A DNA stretch of 32,970 nucleotides from Planctomycetota bacterium (GTDB lineage Bacteria > Planctomycetota > JAJSAM01). Shown here one piece after another: positions 16,078-24,530 of this stretch. The translations under genes and the position numbers were made by a program. Position 1 is the first letter of the stretch. The number at the start of each line of letters is the position of its first letter. The DNA lies in the NCBI GenBank assembly GCA_025459285.1, contig JALOQY010000013.1, forward strand, positions 1 to 32,970, read 5' to 3'. The notes beneath the pieces were generated by a model. That model did not search any database. It saw only the letters and a list, made by a program, of their open reading frames with translations, and had not been told where the DNA came from.

Positions 16078-18969
16078 ATGCTGGACCTCGAGACGATGCG
16101 GTTCGCCGAAGTCACCGCGCCGCCGGCCCTCGTGATCGCGGGGGAGACCGCCGCTCGCGGGCTCGACCTGACCCACCTCGCCGTCACCGCGCGGATCCGC
16201 GGTCTCGCCGCGGAGACCACGATGCTGATGACGTTCCGCAACCCCCACGACCGGGTCCTCGAGGGCGAACTCGTCTTCCCGCTGCCGGAGGGGGCGGTGG
16301 TCTGCGGCTACGGCCTCGACGTCGAGGGGGAGATCGTGGACGGCGTCGTCGTGGAACGCGAGAAGGCGCGGGTGGTCTTCGAGACCGAGGTCCGCAAGGA
16401 CCTGAAGAAGGACCCCGGCCTGGTGGAGCACGTGAGGGGGAACGTCTTTCGCACGCGCGTCTATCCGCTGCCGGCGCGCGGGGAGCGGCGGGTGAAGGTC
16501 ACCTTCGTCTCCGACCTCCTCGATCGCGACGAAGCGGCATTCTACGTCCTCCCCCTGAACGTGCCGGCGCCACTCGGGGCATTCGACCTCGAGGTCTCGG
16601 TGCCCGCCGATCTGCCGGCGCCCGTCGCGCTGGGCGGAGGGTTTGCATTCCCCGACTTCCACCGCGAGGGCGAGTCCCTGGTGGCAAGGGCGAAGCTCGT
16701 GAACGCGAAGCCGGCGAGGCTCGTGGTGGGGTTGCCCGACCTGCCCGACCGGTACGCGGCGGTGGAACGCGGCGAAGACGGCGGGACGTACTTCTGTCTC
16801 TTCTGCCGCCCGCCGGAGACGGCCGCGCCGCCCGCGGCGCCGCCGGGGCGCATCGGACTCCTCTGGGATGCGAGCCTCAGCCGGGCGAGGGCCGATCGGA
16901 CGAGGGACTTCCGGCTCCTCGACGCGATTCTCAGGAAGTTCGGGCACGTCACCGTGGATCTCCTGGTCTTCCGCGAGCGGGCGGACCCGGTGCGGACGTT
17001 CCGGGTGACCGACGGCGATGGCGGGGAACTCCTCGCCGCCTTGCGCGACGCGCCCTGCGACGGCGGGACGGACCTCCGCGCGATCGCCGCGGCGCCCGGC
17101 GGGTGCGATCTCCACCTCCTCTTCTCGGATGGCCTCGCGTCCGTCGGGACCGATCTTCCGGCGCCTGTCGCCGCGCCGCTCTTCGCGCTTTCCGGCGCCG
17201 GGGAGTGCGATGGTGGAGTGCTGCGCCACCTCGCGGAGCGGAGCGGAGGGGCGTACCTGCCGCTCGCCTCGCTGACCGATGACGCCGTCCTCGATGCGCT
17301 CACGCGACCCGTCTTCCGCTACCTCGGCGCCACGGGCGAACTGGACGCCGTCGAGGAGCTTCGCCCCTCCGCCGGGACCCCGGTGACGGGGCGCTTCCGG
17401 CTCACCGGGAGGCTCGTCGGACCGAAGGCCTCCCTGGAACTGGCATTCGGCCACGGTACGCGCACCGCGGCCGGGATCGGCTTCACGGTCCACGCGCGCG
17501 GCGCCGCGCCGGGCACCGTCATCCCTCGGATCTTCGCGGCGGAGAAGGCGGCCGAACTCGCGGTCCGTGCCGACCGGAATGGTGCCGAGCTGCTGGATCT
17601 CGGGCGGCGCTTCGGCCTCGTGACCCCGAATGCGTCGCTGCTCGTCCTGGAGACGCTGGATCAGCACCTGTCCCATCGGATCGAACCCCATCCGTCCCGC
17701 CGGGCTCTGCGGGACGAGTATCTAAAGGCCGTTACGGTCGCCGCCGGGGACGAGGAGCGGCGGGTCCGGGACAAGCTCTCGCGACTCACCGGGCAGTGGC
17801 GGGAGCGGGTCCGCTGGTGGGAGGAGGAGCACGTTCCGCGCAAGGAGCCCATGGAAGAGGAGAAGACGGGCCGGCACCGTTTCCTCGCCCGCATGGGGCC
17901 TGCGCCCTCCCCGCCGGTCGCGATGCCGGAGGCGCCGGCCTTCGCGATGGCGATGGCGGCGCCCAGGGCGGAGATGGCGGACAGGGAATGCGGGGCCGGG
18001 GCAGGCGCGCCGCCGGAGGCCGAGCCCGTCGCCAACCGGCCCCGCTCCGCCGGGGTCTCCGTGGCCCTGAAGCCCTGGGACCCGGCGACGCCGTACCTCG
18101 ACGAACTGAAGCGAGCCGGCGCCAGGGGTGCCTACGCCCGTTATCTCGACCTGCGGGCCGAGTACGGCGCCAGCCCGGCCTTCTACCTCGACTGCGCCCA
18201 CTTCCTCCTGCGCGAGGGCCTCCGCGACGAGGGGCTCCGGGTGCTGTCGAGCATCCCGGAACTGCGGCTCGGCGATCCGCAGCTCCTGCGCATCGCGGCG
18301 TACATGTTCGACGAGGCGGAGGAGATCACCGCCGCCGCCGAGCTCTTCGAGGAGATCCTGCGGCAGAGACCCGAGGAGCCGCAGAGCCACCGCGACCTCG
18401 CGCTCACCCTCGCGCGCCGGGGCGAGTTCGCGCGCGCCGCGGAGCTCCTCGCGCACGTGGTCACCGGCGAGTGGGACGAGCGCTTCGCGGAGATCGAGCT
18501 GACCGCGCTCATGGACCTGAACGGGATGCTCGCCCGCGCCGCCCGTGAGGGCCGGTCCGTGCCGCCGCCGGCCCTGCCGGCCGAATTGCTCGTGATCCTC
18601 GACTGCGATGTGCGGGCGGTGCTGGCGTGGGACACCGACCTGACCGACGTCGACCTGCACGTGGTGGAGCCGAACGGCGAGGAGTGCTACTTCGCCCACC
18701 AGCGGACGGGCGGCGGCGGGTTCCTGAGCCGGGACTTCCGGCAGGGCTACGGGCCCGAGGAGTATTTCCTGCGCCGGGCCCCCGCCGGCACCTACGCCGT
18801 GCGGGCGAAGTACTTCGCGTCCGCGCGGCAGGACCTCTCCGGCGCGACGACGCTCCGGCTGCACTTCTTCACGAACTACGGTCGGCCGACGGAGAAGATG
18901 CTGCTGACGACGCTGCGCCTTGCGGAGCCGAAGGAGATCGTGGACGTCGCGGCGATCGACTTTCGCTGA
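16078..18969 (+). CDS. VIT-VWA-TPR-DUF2135 multidomain protein
   Basis: About 963 residues. A VIT domain (about 20-145) includes TMLMTFRNPHDRVLEGELVF, PLPEGAVVCGYGLDVEGE and RVYPLPARGERRVKV. A von Willebrand A-like domain starts near 257 with a MIDAS-type DASLS, a later GGTDL and an FSDG. A Pro/Ala/Met-rich linker comes next, then TPR-like helices (about 660-810: LDCAHFLLREGLRDEGLRVL, AAELFEEILRQRPEEPQSHR). A C-terminal DUF2135/YfaP-like beta domain starts near 842 (AVLAWDTDLTDVDLHVVEPN ... RAPAGTYAVRAKYF). No signal peptide is evident, which is odd for VIT-VWA proteins and suggests a cytoplasmic location or a non-classical route. GGGAGGG lies 4 nt before the ATG at 16078. A TATGAT -10-like box sits at 16042-16047. 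The intergenic 15824-16077 shows no gene. Confidence 0.88.
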   Translation: MLDLETMRFAEVTAPPALVIAGETAARGLDLTHLAVTARIRGLAAETTMLMTFRNPHDRVLEGELVFPLPEGAVVCGYGLDVEGEIVDGVVVEREKARVVFETEVRKDLKKDPGLVEHVRGNVFRTRVYPLPARGERRVKVTFVSDLLDRDEAAFYVLPLNVPAPLGAFDLEVSVPADLPAPVALGGGFAFPDFHREGESLVARAKLVNAKPARLVVGLPDLPDRYAAVERGEDGGTYFCLFCRPPETAAPPAAPPGRIGLLWDASLSRARADRTRDFRLLDAILRKFGHVTVDLLVFRERADPVRTFRVTDGDGGELLAALRDAPCDGGTDLRAIAAAPGGCDLHLLFSDGLASVGTDLPAPVAAPLFALSGAGECDGGVLRHLAERSGGAYLPLASLTDDAVLDALTRPVFRYLGATGELDAVEELRPSAGTPVTGRFRLTGRLVGPKASLELAFGHGTRTAAGIGFTVHARGAAPGTVIPRIFAAEKAAELAVRADRNGAELLDLGRRFGLVTPNASLLVLETLDQHLSHRIEPHPSRRALRDEYLKAVTVAAGDEERRVRDKLSRLTGQWRERVRWWEEEHVPRKEPMEEEKTGRHRFLARMGPAPSPPVAMPEAPAFAMAMAAPRAEMADRECGAGAGAPPEAEPVANRPRSAGVSVALKPWDPATPYLDELKRAGARGAYARYLDLRAEYGASPAFYLDCAHFLLREGLRDEGLRVLSSIPELRLGDPQLLRIAAYMFDEAEEITAAAELFEEILRQRPEEPQSHRDLALTLARRGEFARAAELLAHVVTGEWDERFAEIELTALMDLNGMLARAAREGRSVPPPALPAELLVILDCDVRAVLAWDTDLTDVDLHVVEPNGEECYFAHQRTGGGGFLSRDFRQGYGPEEYFLRRAPAGTYAVRAKYFASARQDLSGATTLRLHFFTNYGRPTEKMLLTTLRLAEPKEIVDVAAIDFR

Positions 18970-18979
18970 TCCGGCGGCG

Positions 18980-19205
18980 TGGAGAGCGGCGGGAGGACGG
19001 CCGGGACGGTGCGGCGGGCGCCGTCGCGGGCCCGCAATGCGTCTTCTTCCGAGCAGAAGTCGGAGGGCGTGAGGTCCTCGGCGCCCAAGCAGGCCAGTTC
19101 GCGGTCCCGCCGGAGGTCCCGGGAGATGCGCGCGAGATCATCCACCGACCCGAGGACCGCAGCGGGGAGCCGGTCCCGTTCGGCGCGGAGGACATCCGAG
19201 CGATG
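18980..19205 (-). pseudogene. Possible truncated minus-strand ORF, weakly HEPN-like
   Basis: A minus-strand frame starts at the inner edge of element B's array and reads ERDRLPAAVLGSVDDLARIS, then LGAEDLTPSDFCSEEDALRA and RDGARRTVPAVLPPL. The spacing of DDLARI, the SEEDALRA helix and the final helix is reminiscent of the C-terminal part of HEPN-domain proteins (toxin-antitoxin partners). The resemblance is from memory and weak. It lacks its own start (the array replaces it) and runs on, antisense, into the VIT gene without a clear stop. If real, it is a gene truncated at its 5' end by element B. Confidence 0.22.
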
Positions 19206-19210
19206 TGACC

Positions 19211-19241
19211 ATCGAAATCGAAATCGAAATCGGAGTCGAAA
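19211..19241. repeat. Hexanucleotide array, upstream end of element B
   Basis: About five units of ATCGAA type with one GGAGTCGAA variant. It corresponds to 10265-10326 of copy A and is shorter. Confidence 0.88.
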
Positions 19242-19263
19242 CGACACGGGCCCTCGACACGCG

Positions 19264-19560
19264 AGACTTGATCCTCATCGGCTCGCCATCGGCTGCGTGA
19301 CGCCGGTTTTCGAGAAGGCCCACGACTTGACCGGCGTTCATCGGTCGGCAAGAGACCGATGGCTTTGCGCCAGCCAGTACATTCCATTGAGCATCGCCGA
19401 AGGCAATGGGAAGACCGCCGGTGCGGATCGACGCCGGTGTTTCGAGATCGTGCGTGGCTCGGCCTTGGACGAAGCCGAGAGCCCGCCCGCAAGGGGGTGT
19501 TGGATCGCATGGCCGCCATGCTCAGCCGACTGGGCGGGGGGGCTTCCGGGTGGGCGAGGA
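19264..19560 (+). pseudogene. Remnant of an S23-family four-helix-bundle protein (copy B)
   Basis: One frame gives LDPHRLAIGC, PVFEKAHDL, YIPLSIAEGNGKTAGADRRR and CFEIVRGSAL, the core of the S23 four-helix-bundle family (usual form SIPLNIAEGNGKR ... RFFEIARGSALEC). Exactly 45 nt are then missing relative to copy A: the 15 residues ECAAIQDVLVVGEAL, between GGCCTTGGA and GGCCCTGGA. A one-base loss (CCCGCCCGC versus CCCGGCCCGC) then shifts the frame, so DRMAAMLSRLGG is read in a second frame. Copies A and B combined give about 106 residues, close to the family length. Both are inactivated. Confidence 0.82.
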
Positions 19561-19582
19561 GCATGGCAGGTGCGGAGGGCCT

Positions 19583-19634
19583 GATTCCGATGCCGATCCC
19601 GATCCCGATAGCGATTTCGATTTCGATTTCGATA
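19583..19634. repeat. Hexanucleotide array, downstream end of element B
   Basis: About eight TTCGAT / CCCGAT / GCCGAT units. It is inverse to the upstream array and equivalent to 9944-9998 of copy A. Confidence 0.9.
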
Positions 19635-19675
19635 TGGATGAGGGGAAAGCAGAACCAGCGGAGGCGCTGGAAACA

Positions 19676-20017
19676 TCACCGATGGACGGCGGGGGCGTGG
19701 TCGGGGATGCGGTCGGTGTGGTACTGGCCGGTGTCGAGGATGGCCAGCAGCACGAAGAGGACCACGCAGCCCAGCGCGGTGAGGAAGACCACCGCGTTCA
19801 GCGGCCGGTCCCACCGGAGGTGCATGAAGTAGAGCGCCACGAACGTGGCCTTCACCACGGCGATGGCGAGCGCCACCACGACGTTCAGCCGGCCGAGGTC
19901 GACATACGTCACGCCCACGGTCACCCCGGTGAGCACGATGAGCAACGCGCCCACCCCGAGGAGGAGGCGCAGGGGAACGACGTGCACGTGCGGCTCGGCG
20001 GCGGCGTGGTTCTCCAT
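19676..20017 (-). CDS. ctaF: Cytochrome c oxidase subunit IV (prokaryotic type)
   Basis: 113 residues with three predicted membrane helices: LRLLLGVGALLIVLTGVTVG, LNVVVALAIAVVKATFVALY (ending FMHLRW) and VVFLTALGCVVLFVLLAILD. The VVKATFVALYFMHLRWD segment is the signature of the small prokaryotic COX4 family of caa3/bo-type oxidases. The His-rich N-terminus (ENHAAAEPHVHVV) is typical too. It is the last gene of the act-cox operon. TGAGGAG, formed by the coxIII stop and what follows, acts as its Shine-Dalgarno upstream of the ATG at 20017. The role is assembly and stability of the oxidase rather than catalysis. Confidence 0.92.
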   Translation of the reverse strand: MENHAAAEPHVHVVPLRLLLGVGALLIVLTGVTVGVTYVDLGRLNVVVALAIAVVKATFVALYFMHLRWDRPLNAVVFLTALGCVVLFVLLAILDTGQYHTDRIPDHAPAVHR

Positions 20018-20027
20018 GGCGGACTCC

Positions 20028-20876
20028 TCAGTGGATCAGGTAGAGCAGGGGGAAGAGGAAGATCCAGATGACGTCCACGAGGTGCCAGTAGAGCCCCCCG
20101 AGGTCCACCGGCAGCCAGTACGAGGGCGAGAACGCCCCGCGCCGGGCCCGGAAGAAGAGCCACGCGATCACGATCATCCCGGCGATCACGTGGAGGCCGT
20201 GGAGGCCGGTCATCACGAAGTAGATCCCGAAGAAGAGGTGGACGCTCTTCCGGCCGGCCTCGGCGGCGACCTCCCGTGTGGGCGGTGGCGCCAGGCCCTC
20301 GGGACCGGCGGCGGACGGCACGAGGCGCGGAGCGTCGGCGGCGCCCGGAGGGGGAGCCGGCGCGCCGGCGGGGGCCGGATCGGCGGGCGCCGGGGCCGGC
20401 GGGGCGTCGGGCGGCGCGTCCGCGGGCGCAACGGGGACGCGGCCCGCGCCGGTCTTCTCCGCCGCCGGCTGGAAGTGCCGTCCCGGCAGCAGTCCGTCCC
20501 GGATCTTGTGGCTGTACTCCACGTACTTCACGCCGAGGAAGCAGCACGCGAAGAGGAAGGTCGCCGCAAGGAAACCCAGCAGGGCCCTCCGGTTCCCGAG
20601 CTGCGCCGCGCGGACGGCGAGCGCCATCGTCACCGAGGAGACGATGAGGACGATCGTGTTGAGACCACCGAGAGACTTGTCGAGGTAGCGATGCCCGGCG
20701 AGGAAGACCTCCGGCTGATTGGCGCGATAGACGGCGTACCAGCAGAAGAGCCCGCCGAAGAGCAGCACCTCCGTCACGAGGAACAGCCACATGCCGAGCT
20801 TGCCGGCCTCGAACTGCTGGCGGGGCGTCTCGTAGTGGTGAGCGAGGTGCGCGGGGTGGTCCGGGGCGTGGCTCAC
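20028..20876 (-). CDS. ctaE: Cytochrome c oxidase subunit III with a Pro/Ala-rich insert
   Basis: 282 residues from a GTG that overlaps the coxI stop (GTGA), with AAGGAGG 8-9 nt upstream. The family core is clear: [20 protein letters not shown] ([12 protein letters not shown]), [40 protein letters not shown], then [24 protein letters not shown], and the ending [20 protein letters not shown]. Between the third and fourth helices, residues about 136-208 are a low-complexity Pro/Ala/Asp linker ([20 protein letters not shown]) not present in typical subunit III. The insert keeps the frame, and the helices on both sides are intact, so the protein is probably functional. Subunit III stabilises the oxygen-reducing core. 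Confidence 0.93.
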   Translation of the reverse strand: MSHAPDHPAHLAHHYETPRQQFEAGKLGMWLFLVTEVLLFGGLFCWYAVYRANQPEVFLAGHRYLDKSLGGLNTIVLIVSSVTMALAVRAAQLGNRRALLGFLAATFLFACCFLGVKYVEYSHKIRDGLLPGRHFQPAAEKTGAGRVPVAPADAPPDAPPAPAPADPAPAGAPAPPPGAADAPRLVPSAAGPEGLAPPPTREVAAEAGRKSVHLFFGIYFVMTGLHGLHVIAGMIVIAWLFFRARRGAFSPSYWLPVDLGGLYWHLVDVIWIFLFPLLYLIH

Positions 20877-22534
20877 GAGGAACCCTCCTTCGCCGCCGGC
20901 CGGAAGCCGTCGGAAGCCTCGTCGTACACGAGGCCGGCGAGGTCGTAGGGATCGCCGACGTGCGGCGCCTCGACGAAGTTGTGGAGCGGAGGCGGGGAGG
21001 ACGTCTGCCACTCCATGGTCGCCGCCCCGAACGGGTTCGCGGCGGCCTTCTTCCCGCGGAAGATCGCGTGCACGAGCGTGAAGAACGCGATGAGGAAACC
21101 GATCGAGAGGAAGTAGCCGCCCAGCGTGGAGAGCACGTGGAGCGACTCGAATTCCGGCGGATAGTTGTAGTAGCGGCGCGGCATGCCGCGCAGACCGAGG
21201 ATGAACTGCGGGAAGAAGGTGACGTTGAAGCCGATGAAGACGACGACCGCGGAGACCTTCCCCCAGAACTCGACGTACATGCGCCCGAAGAACTTCGGCC
21301 ACCAGAAGAACAGGGCGCCCATGAGGGCCATGACGGGCCCGCCGAACATCGTGTAGTGGAAGTGCGACACCACGAAGTACGTGTCGTGGACGTGGATGAC
21401 CGTCGCCAGGGCCCCGAGGAACAGGCCGGTGAGCCCACCGATCCCGAACAGGAAGATGAAGCCGAGGATCCACAGCATCGGGGTCTTCAGCACGATGTTG
21501 CCCCGGAACATCGTGGCCAGCCAGTTGAAGACCTTCACCGCCGAGGGGATCGCCACGCTGAAGGTGAGCGCGGAGAAGATCGTGTTCGCGAGCGGGGACT
21601 GGCCGCTCGTGAACATATGGTGGCCCCACACCAGGAACGAGAGGAAGGCGATGGCGATGCTCGAGCCGGCGATGAAGCTGTAGCCGAAGATGTGCTTGCG
21701 GGAGAAGACGGAGATCACCTCGGAGACCACGCCCATCGCCGGCAGGATCATGATGTAGACCGCGGGATGGGAATAGAACCAGAAGAAGTGCTGGTAGAGC
21801 ACCGGGTCTCCCCCCAGGGCGGGGTCGAAGATGCCCACCCCCACGACTCGCTCGACGATGAGGAGGATGAGCGTGATCCCGAGCACCGGCGTGGCGAGGA
21901 CCTGGATGATCGCGGTGGCGTACAGCGCCCAGAGGAGGAGCGGCATCCGGAACCAGCCCATCCCCGCGGGCCGGAGCTTGTGGATCGTGACGATGAAGTT
22001 GAGGCCGGTGAAGACGGAGGAGAAGCCGAGGATGAACGCCCCCATGGTCATCGGCACGACCGCGGTGGAGGTCTCCGTGCTGTAAGGGGTGTAGAAGGTC
22101 CAGCCCGTGTCGACGGCGCCGATGAGGATGGAGGCGAGGGCGAAGAGCGAACCGACGACGTAGAGCCACCAGGAGGCGAGGTTCAGCCGCGGGAAGGCCA
22201 CGTCCTTCGCCCCGAGCATCAGGGGCAGGACGAAGTTCCCGATCACCGCCGGGATGCCCGGGATGATGAACAGGAAGATCATCACCGCCCCATGGAGCGT
22301 GAACATCTGGTTGTAGGTCTGCGCGTCCATGATCGTGCGCTGGGGAGTCAGCAGTTCCGTGCGCACGAGGAGGGCGAACAGCCCCCCGAGCAGGAACGAC
22401 GCCATGACGCTGACGAGGTAGAGGACCCCGATCCGCTTGTGGTCCAGCGTGAAGATCCAGGACCTGATCCCCCGGCCCTCCTGGAGATAGCTCCGGGGCT
22501 CGGCCCCGGGAACGGCGGCCTCGACGGTGCTCAT
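20873..22534 (-). CDS. ctaD: Cytochrome c oxidase subunit I, A2-type haem-copper oxidase
   Basis: 553 residues, 12 or more membrane helices. It reduces oxygen at the haem-Cu-B centre and pumps protons. It shows [20 protein letters not shown] (low-spin haem His), [20 protein letters not shown] (Cu-B His and the cross-linked Tyr), [13 protein letters not shown] (Cu-B His pair), and [17 protein letters not shown] (haem ligands). The D-channel glutamate of GHPEVY is absent and replaced by the YSHPAVY arrangement, which defines the A2 subtype found in many caa3 oxidases. The K-channel-type segments look normal. The ATG lies 1 nt after the coxII stop, with GAGGAG 7 nt upstream, and the stop overlaps coxIII. 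Confidence 0.96.
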   Translation of the reverse strand: MSTVEAAVPGAEPRSYLQEGRGIRSWIFTLDHKRIGVLYLVSVMASFLLGGLFALLVRTELLTPQRTIMDAQTYNQMFTLHGAVMIFLFIIPGIPAVIGNFVLPLMLGAKDVAFPRLNLASWWLYVVGSLFALASILIGAVDTGWTFYTPYSTETSTAVVPMTMGAFILGFSSVFTGLNFIVTIHKLRPAGMGWFRMPLLLWALYATAIIQVLATPVLGITLILLIVERVVGVGIFDPALGGDPVLYQHFFWFYSHPAVYIMILPAMGVVSEVISVFSRKHIFGYSFIAGSSIAIAFLSFLVWGHHMFTSGQSPLANTIFSALTFSVAIPSAVKVFNWLATMFRGNIVLKTPMLWILGFIFLFGIGGLTGLFLGALATVIHVHDTYFVVSHFHYTMFGGPVMALMGALFFWWPKFFGRMYVEFWGKVSAVVVFIGFNVTFFPQFILGLRGMPRRYYNYPPEFESLHVLSTLGGYFLSIGFLIAFFTLVHAIFRGKKAAANPFGAATMEWQTSSPPPLHNFVEAPHVGDPYDLAGLVYDEASDGFRPAAKEGSS

Positions 22535-22535
22535 C

Positions 22536-23715
22536 TCACTTCTCCTCGGCGAGAGTCTTCAGGAACGCGATGACGGCGTCGATCTCCCGGTCGGTGAGCC
22601 GCCCGCGGTACGTCGGCATCACCGGGTCGAAGCCCGAAACGATCTTCGCGTTGGGGTCGAGGATCGACTCCCGGATGTAGTTCTCCTCCACCGTGACCGG
22701 CGGCCCCTGGCGCATGGCATGGGTCTTCCCCCAGATGCCCTTGAAGGTCGGCCCCACGTTGGCGCCGCCGTCGACGGAATGGCAGGACCGGCATCCGCCC
22801 TTCCGCTCGTAGATGTAGCGGCCGGCCTCCGTGAGGTCCGGCGCCCGGGACAGGGCGTCGGGGAAGGCGTCCACGAGGAGGAATCGGTTCAGTCCGATGC
22901 GATCGTCGCCCGCCGGCGGGGGATCCGCGGCGAGGAGTTGTCGCGCCTCCTCGGAAACGGCGACGCCCGCGAACCTCGCCTCGTCGTAGATCGGATCCCC
23001 GGTGAGGACGGCGTTCAGATCGTCGACGACCACCTTCCGGAGTTCCTCGGAAACCGCTCCGCCCGGCCACGCCGAGATCTTTTCCCGCGTCTCCGGGGCG
23101 AGCCTCTCGAGCAGCCAGACGCGGACCGGCGCGCCGCCGGTCTTCAGCGCACGGAGGAGTCCCGCCGCGTCCGTCAGGTCCGCGGGGCGGAAGACGGGGG
23201 AGAGCATGTTGCTCGCCTTCTTCAGCCAGTCCTCGTACCCCCCCGGCGGATGGACGACGACCGTGGTGAGCATGTCGGAGTGGCCGGTGCCGCAGTACTC
23301 GGTGCACAGGAGCGGGAACTCGCCGATCTTCGTGGCCTTGAACCAGGCCTTGTTGTAGCGGCCCGGCACCACGTCCATCTTCATCCGGAAGGCCGGGATC
23401 CAGAGGCTGTGGATCACGTCCTCGGAGGGCCCGGAAGCCGACCCAGAAGATCGCCACGACCACGAGGAAGGGGATGACCGTCCAGACGATCTCCACGACG
23501 TTGTGGCTCTTCGGGGCGGGCTTCGGTTCGTAGCCCTTCCGTCGCCGGTAGCGGACCGCGAAGAGGACCATCAGCCCCACGATGAGCGCGAAGAAGAAGG
23601 CCGAGATCCAGAAGATGAACTGGAAGACGAAGTCCACCTCGGAGGCCGTGGCCGATCCGGCGTCCGGCAGCCAGAACGTCGGCCCCGACTGCGCGAGGAC
23701 CGTGAGCAGGTTCAT
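22536..23715 (-). pseudogene. ctaC: Cytochrome c oxidase subunit II (caa3 type), broken by deletion and frameshift
   Basis: The 5' part (ATG at 23715, overlapping the SCO1 stop) encodes the signal/first helix and TM2: VDFVFQFIFWISAFFFALIV ... VVEIVWTVIPFLVVVAIFWV GFRAL. A different frame then continues with DVIHSLWIPAFRMKMDVVPG, CTEYCGTGHSDM (Cu-A ligands), and a C-terminal cytochrome c domain (GGCRSCHS, later DPVMPTYRG). The join is at about 23420-23432. By family comparison roughly 50-60 residues are lost, including the strand with the W-x-W aromatic patch that accepts electrons from cytochrome c, and the reading frame changes. A segment of about 115 residues between the Cu-A and haem domains (VRVWLLERLAPETREK ... 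GLNRFLLVDAFPDAL) is extra compared with common caa3 subunit II. Either a true disabling mutation or an assembly error is possible. Confidence 0.88.
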
Positions 23716-24530
23716 CGGGTCGTCCTCCGGCGGCGGAGCCACACGGGCAGGAGCAGCGCCGCGAGCAGCACGAGCACCGCGACCCCGGCGACCCGCATGA
23801 TCGTCATCGCCTGGAAGCTGTAGCGGCCGCTCTCCTCGTCATAGTGATAGCACCACAGGAGCAGGCTGTCGATCGTCCCGCCCTGCTTGCCCTCCGAGGC
23901 CTCGGCCAGAGAAAGACGCAAAGTCTGGGGATCGAACTGGACGCCCCGGATCGCCCGGGAGAGGACGCCCCGCGGCGTCAGGATGAAGATCGCCGCCCCG
24001 TGGGCGTACTGACCCGACTTCTCGTCGTAGCGGTAGTAGAAACCGACGGAGTCGGTGACCGCCCGGATGTCCTCCTCCCGGCCGGTGAGGAAGTGCCAGC
24101 CCCGGTTCGCCGCCGGACGGCCGTAGGCCTTCACGTAGTTCTGCTTCTTCAGCTTCGCGAGCTGCGGGGTCTCCTTCGGGTTGATGGAGATCGTCACGAC
24201 CTCGAACTCCTTCCCGGGATCCCAGGAGAGACCCTTCAGTCCGTCGAGAAGCGCGTTCAGGACGAGGCCGCAGAGCATCGGGCAGGAGTAGTAGCCGAGA
24301 TTCAGGAGCACCGGCCGGTTGGCGCCGAAGTAGTCACCGAGGCGCACGGCCTTCCCCGTCTCGTCCACGAAGGGCCGGTCGAGCGGCACCTGGGTCCCGG
24401 GAACGGGGCTGATCTCGACACCTTCGAGTTCCGCCGGCCGCGGCTCGGCCCGCTGGCCGCGGGCGGGGGCCGCGAGCAGCGCGAAGGCGAGGGCCGCGAC
24501 GGCCGCGTGGACCGATCGGAGGGGCTTCAC
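23712..24530 (-). CDS. SCO1/SenC copper chaperone for cytochrome oxidase
   Basis: 272 residues. Signal peptide HAAVAALAFALLAAPARG. The thioredoxin-like core has NRPVLLNLGYYSCPMLCGLV with the copper-binding CPMLC near residue 84, FEVVTISINPKETPQLAKLK, and the third ligand His in GQYAHGAAIFILTPRGVLSR near 176. A C-terminal membrane helix (VAGVAVLVLLAALLLPVWL) tethers it to the membrane. SCO proteins deliver copper or reduce the Cu-A cysteines of subunit II, and the adjacent gene is subunit II, overlapping by 4 nt (ATGA). The start also overlaps the previous stop. The family is clear. Confidence 0.94.
   Translation of the reverse strand: MKPLRSVHAAVAALAFALLAAPARGQRAEPRPAELEGVEISPVPGTQVPLDRPFVDETGKAVRLGDYFGANRPVLLNLGYYSCPMLCGLVLNALLDGLKGLSWDPGKEFEVVTISINPKETPQLAKLKKQNYVKAYGRPAANRGWHFLTGREEDIRAVTDSVGFYYRYDEKSGQYAHGAAIFILTPRGVLSRAIRGVQFDPQTLRLSLAEASEGKQGGTIDSLLLWCYHYDEESGRYSFQAMTIMRVAGVAVLVLLAALLLPVWLRRRRTTR

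Larger units (their letters stand above)
19208..19672 (+). mobile_element. Element copy B: S23-type ORF between inverted hexamer arrays (decayed)
   Basis: In plus orientation: an (ATCGAA)-type array, a decayed S23 ORF, a (TTCGAT)-type array and the tail GATGAGGGGAA ... ACCAGCGGA. It aligns along its length with copy A at 9905-10330, including blocks such as TTTCGAGAAGGCCCACGACT, GACGAAGCCGAGAGCCC and GGATCGCATGGCCGCCATGC. Its right end stops about 4 nt short of the coxIV stop codon, so it has landed in the gap between two converging gene blocks. Mobility is inferred, and no transposase is encoded. Confidence 0.58.

Noticed and set aside
20873-22534. Loss of the D-channel glutamate in subunit I as an inactivating mutation
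   Set aside because: The YSHPAVY form is the normal A2-type haem-copper oxidase arrangement, so it is a subtype mark and not a defect.
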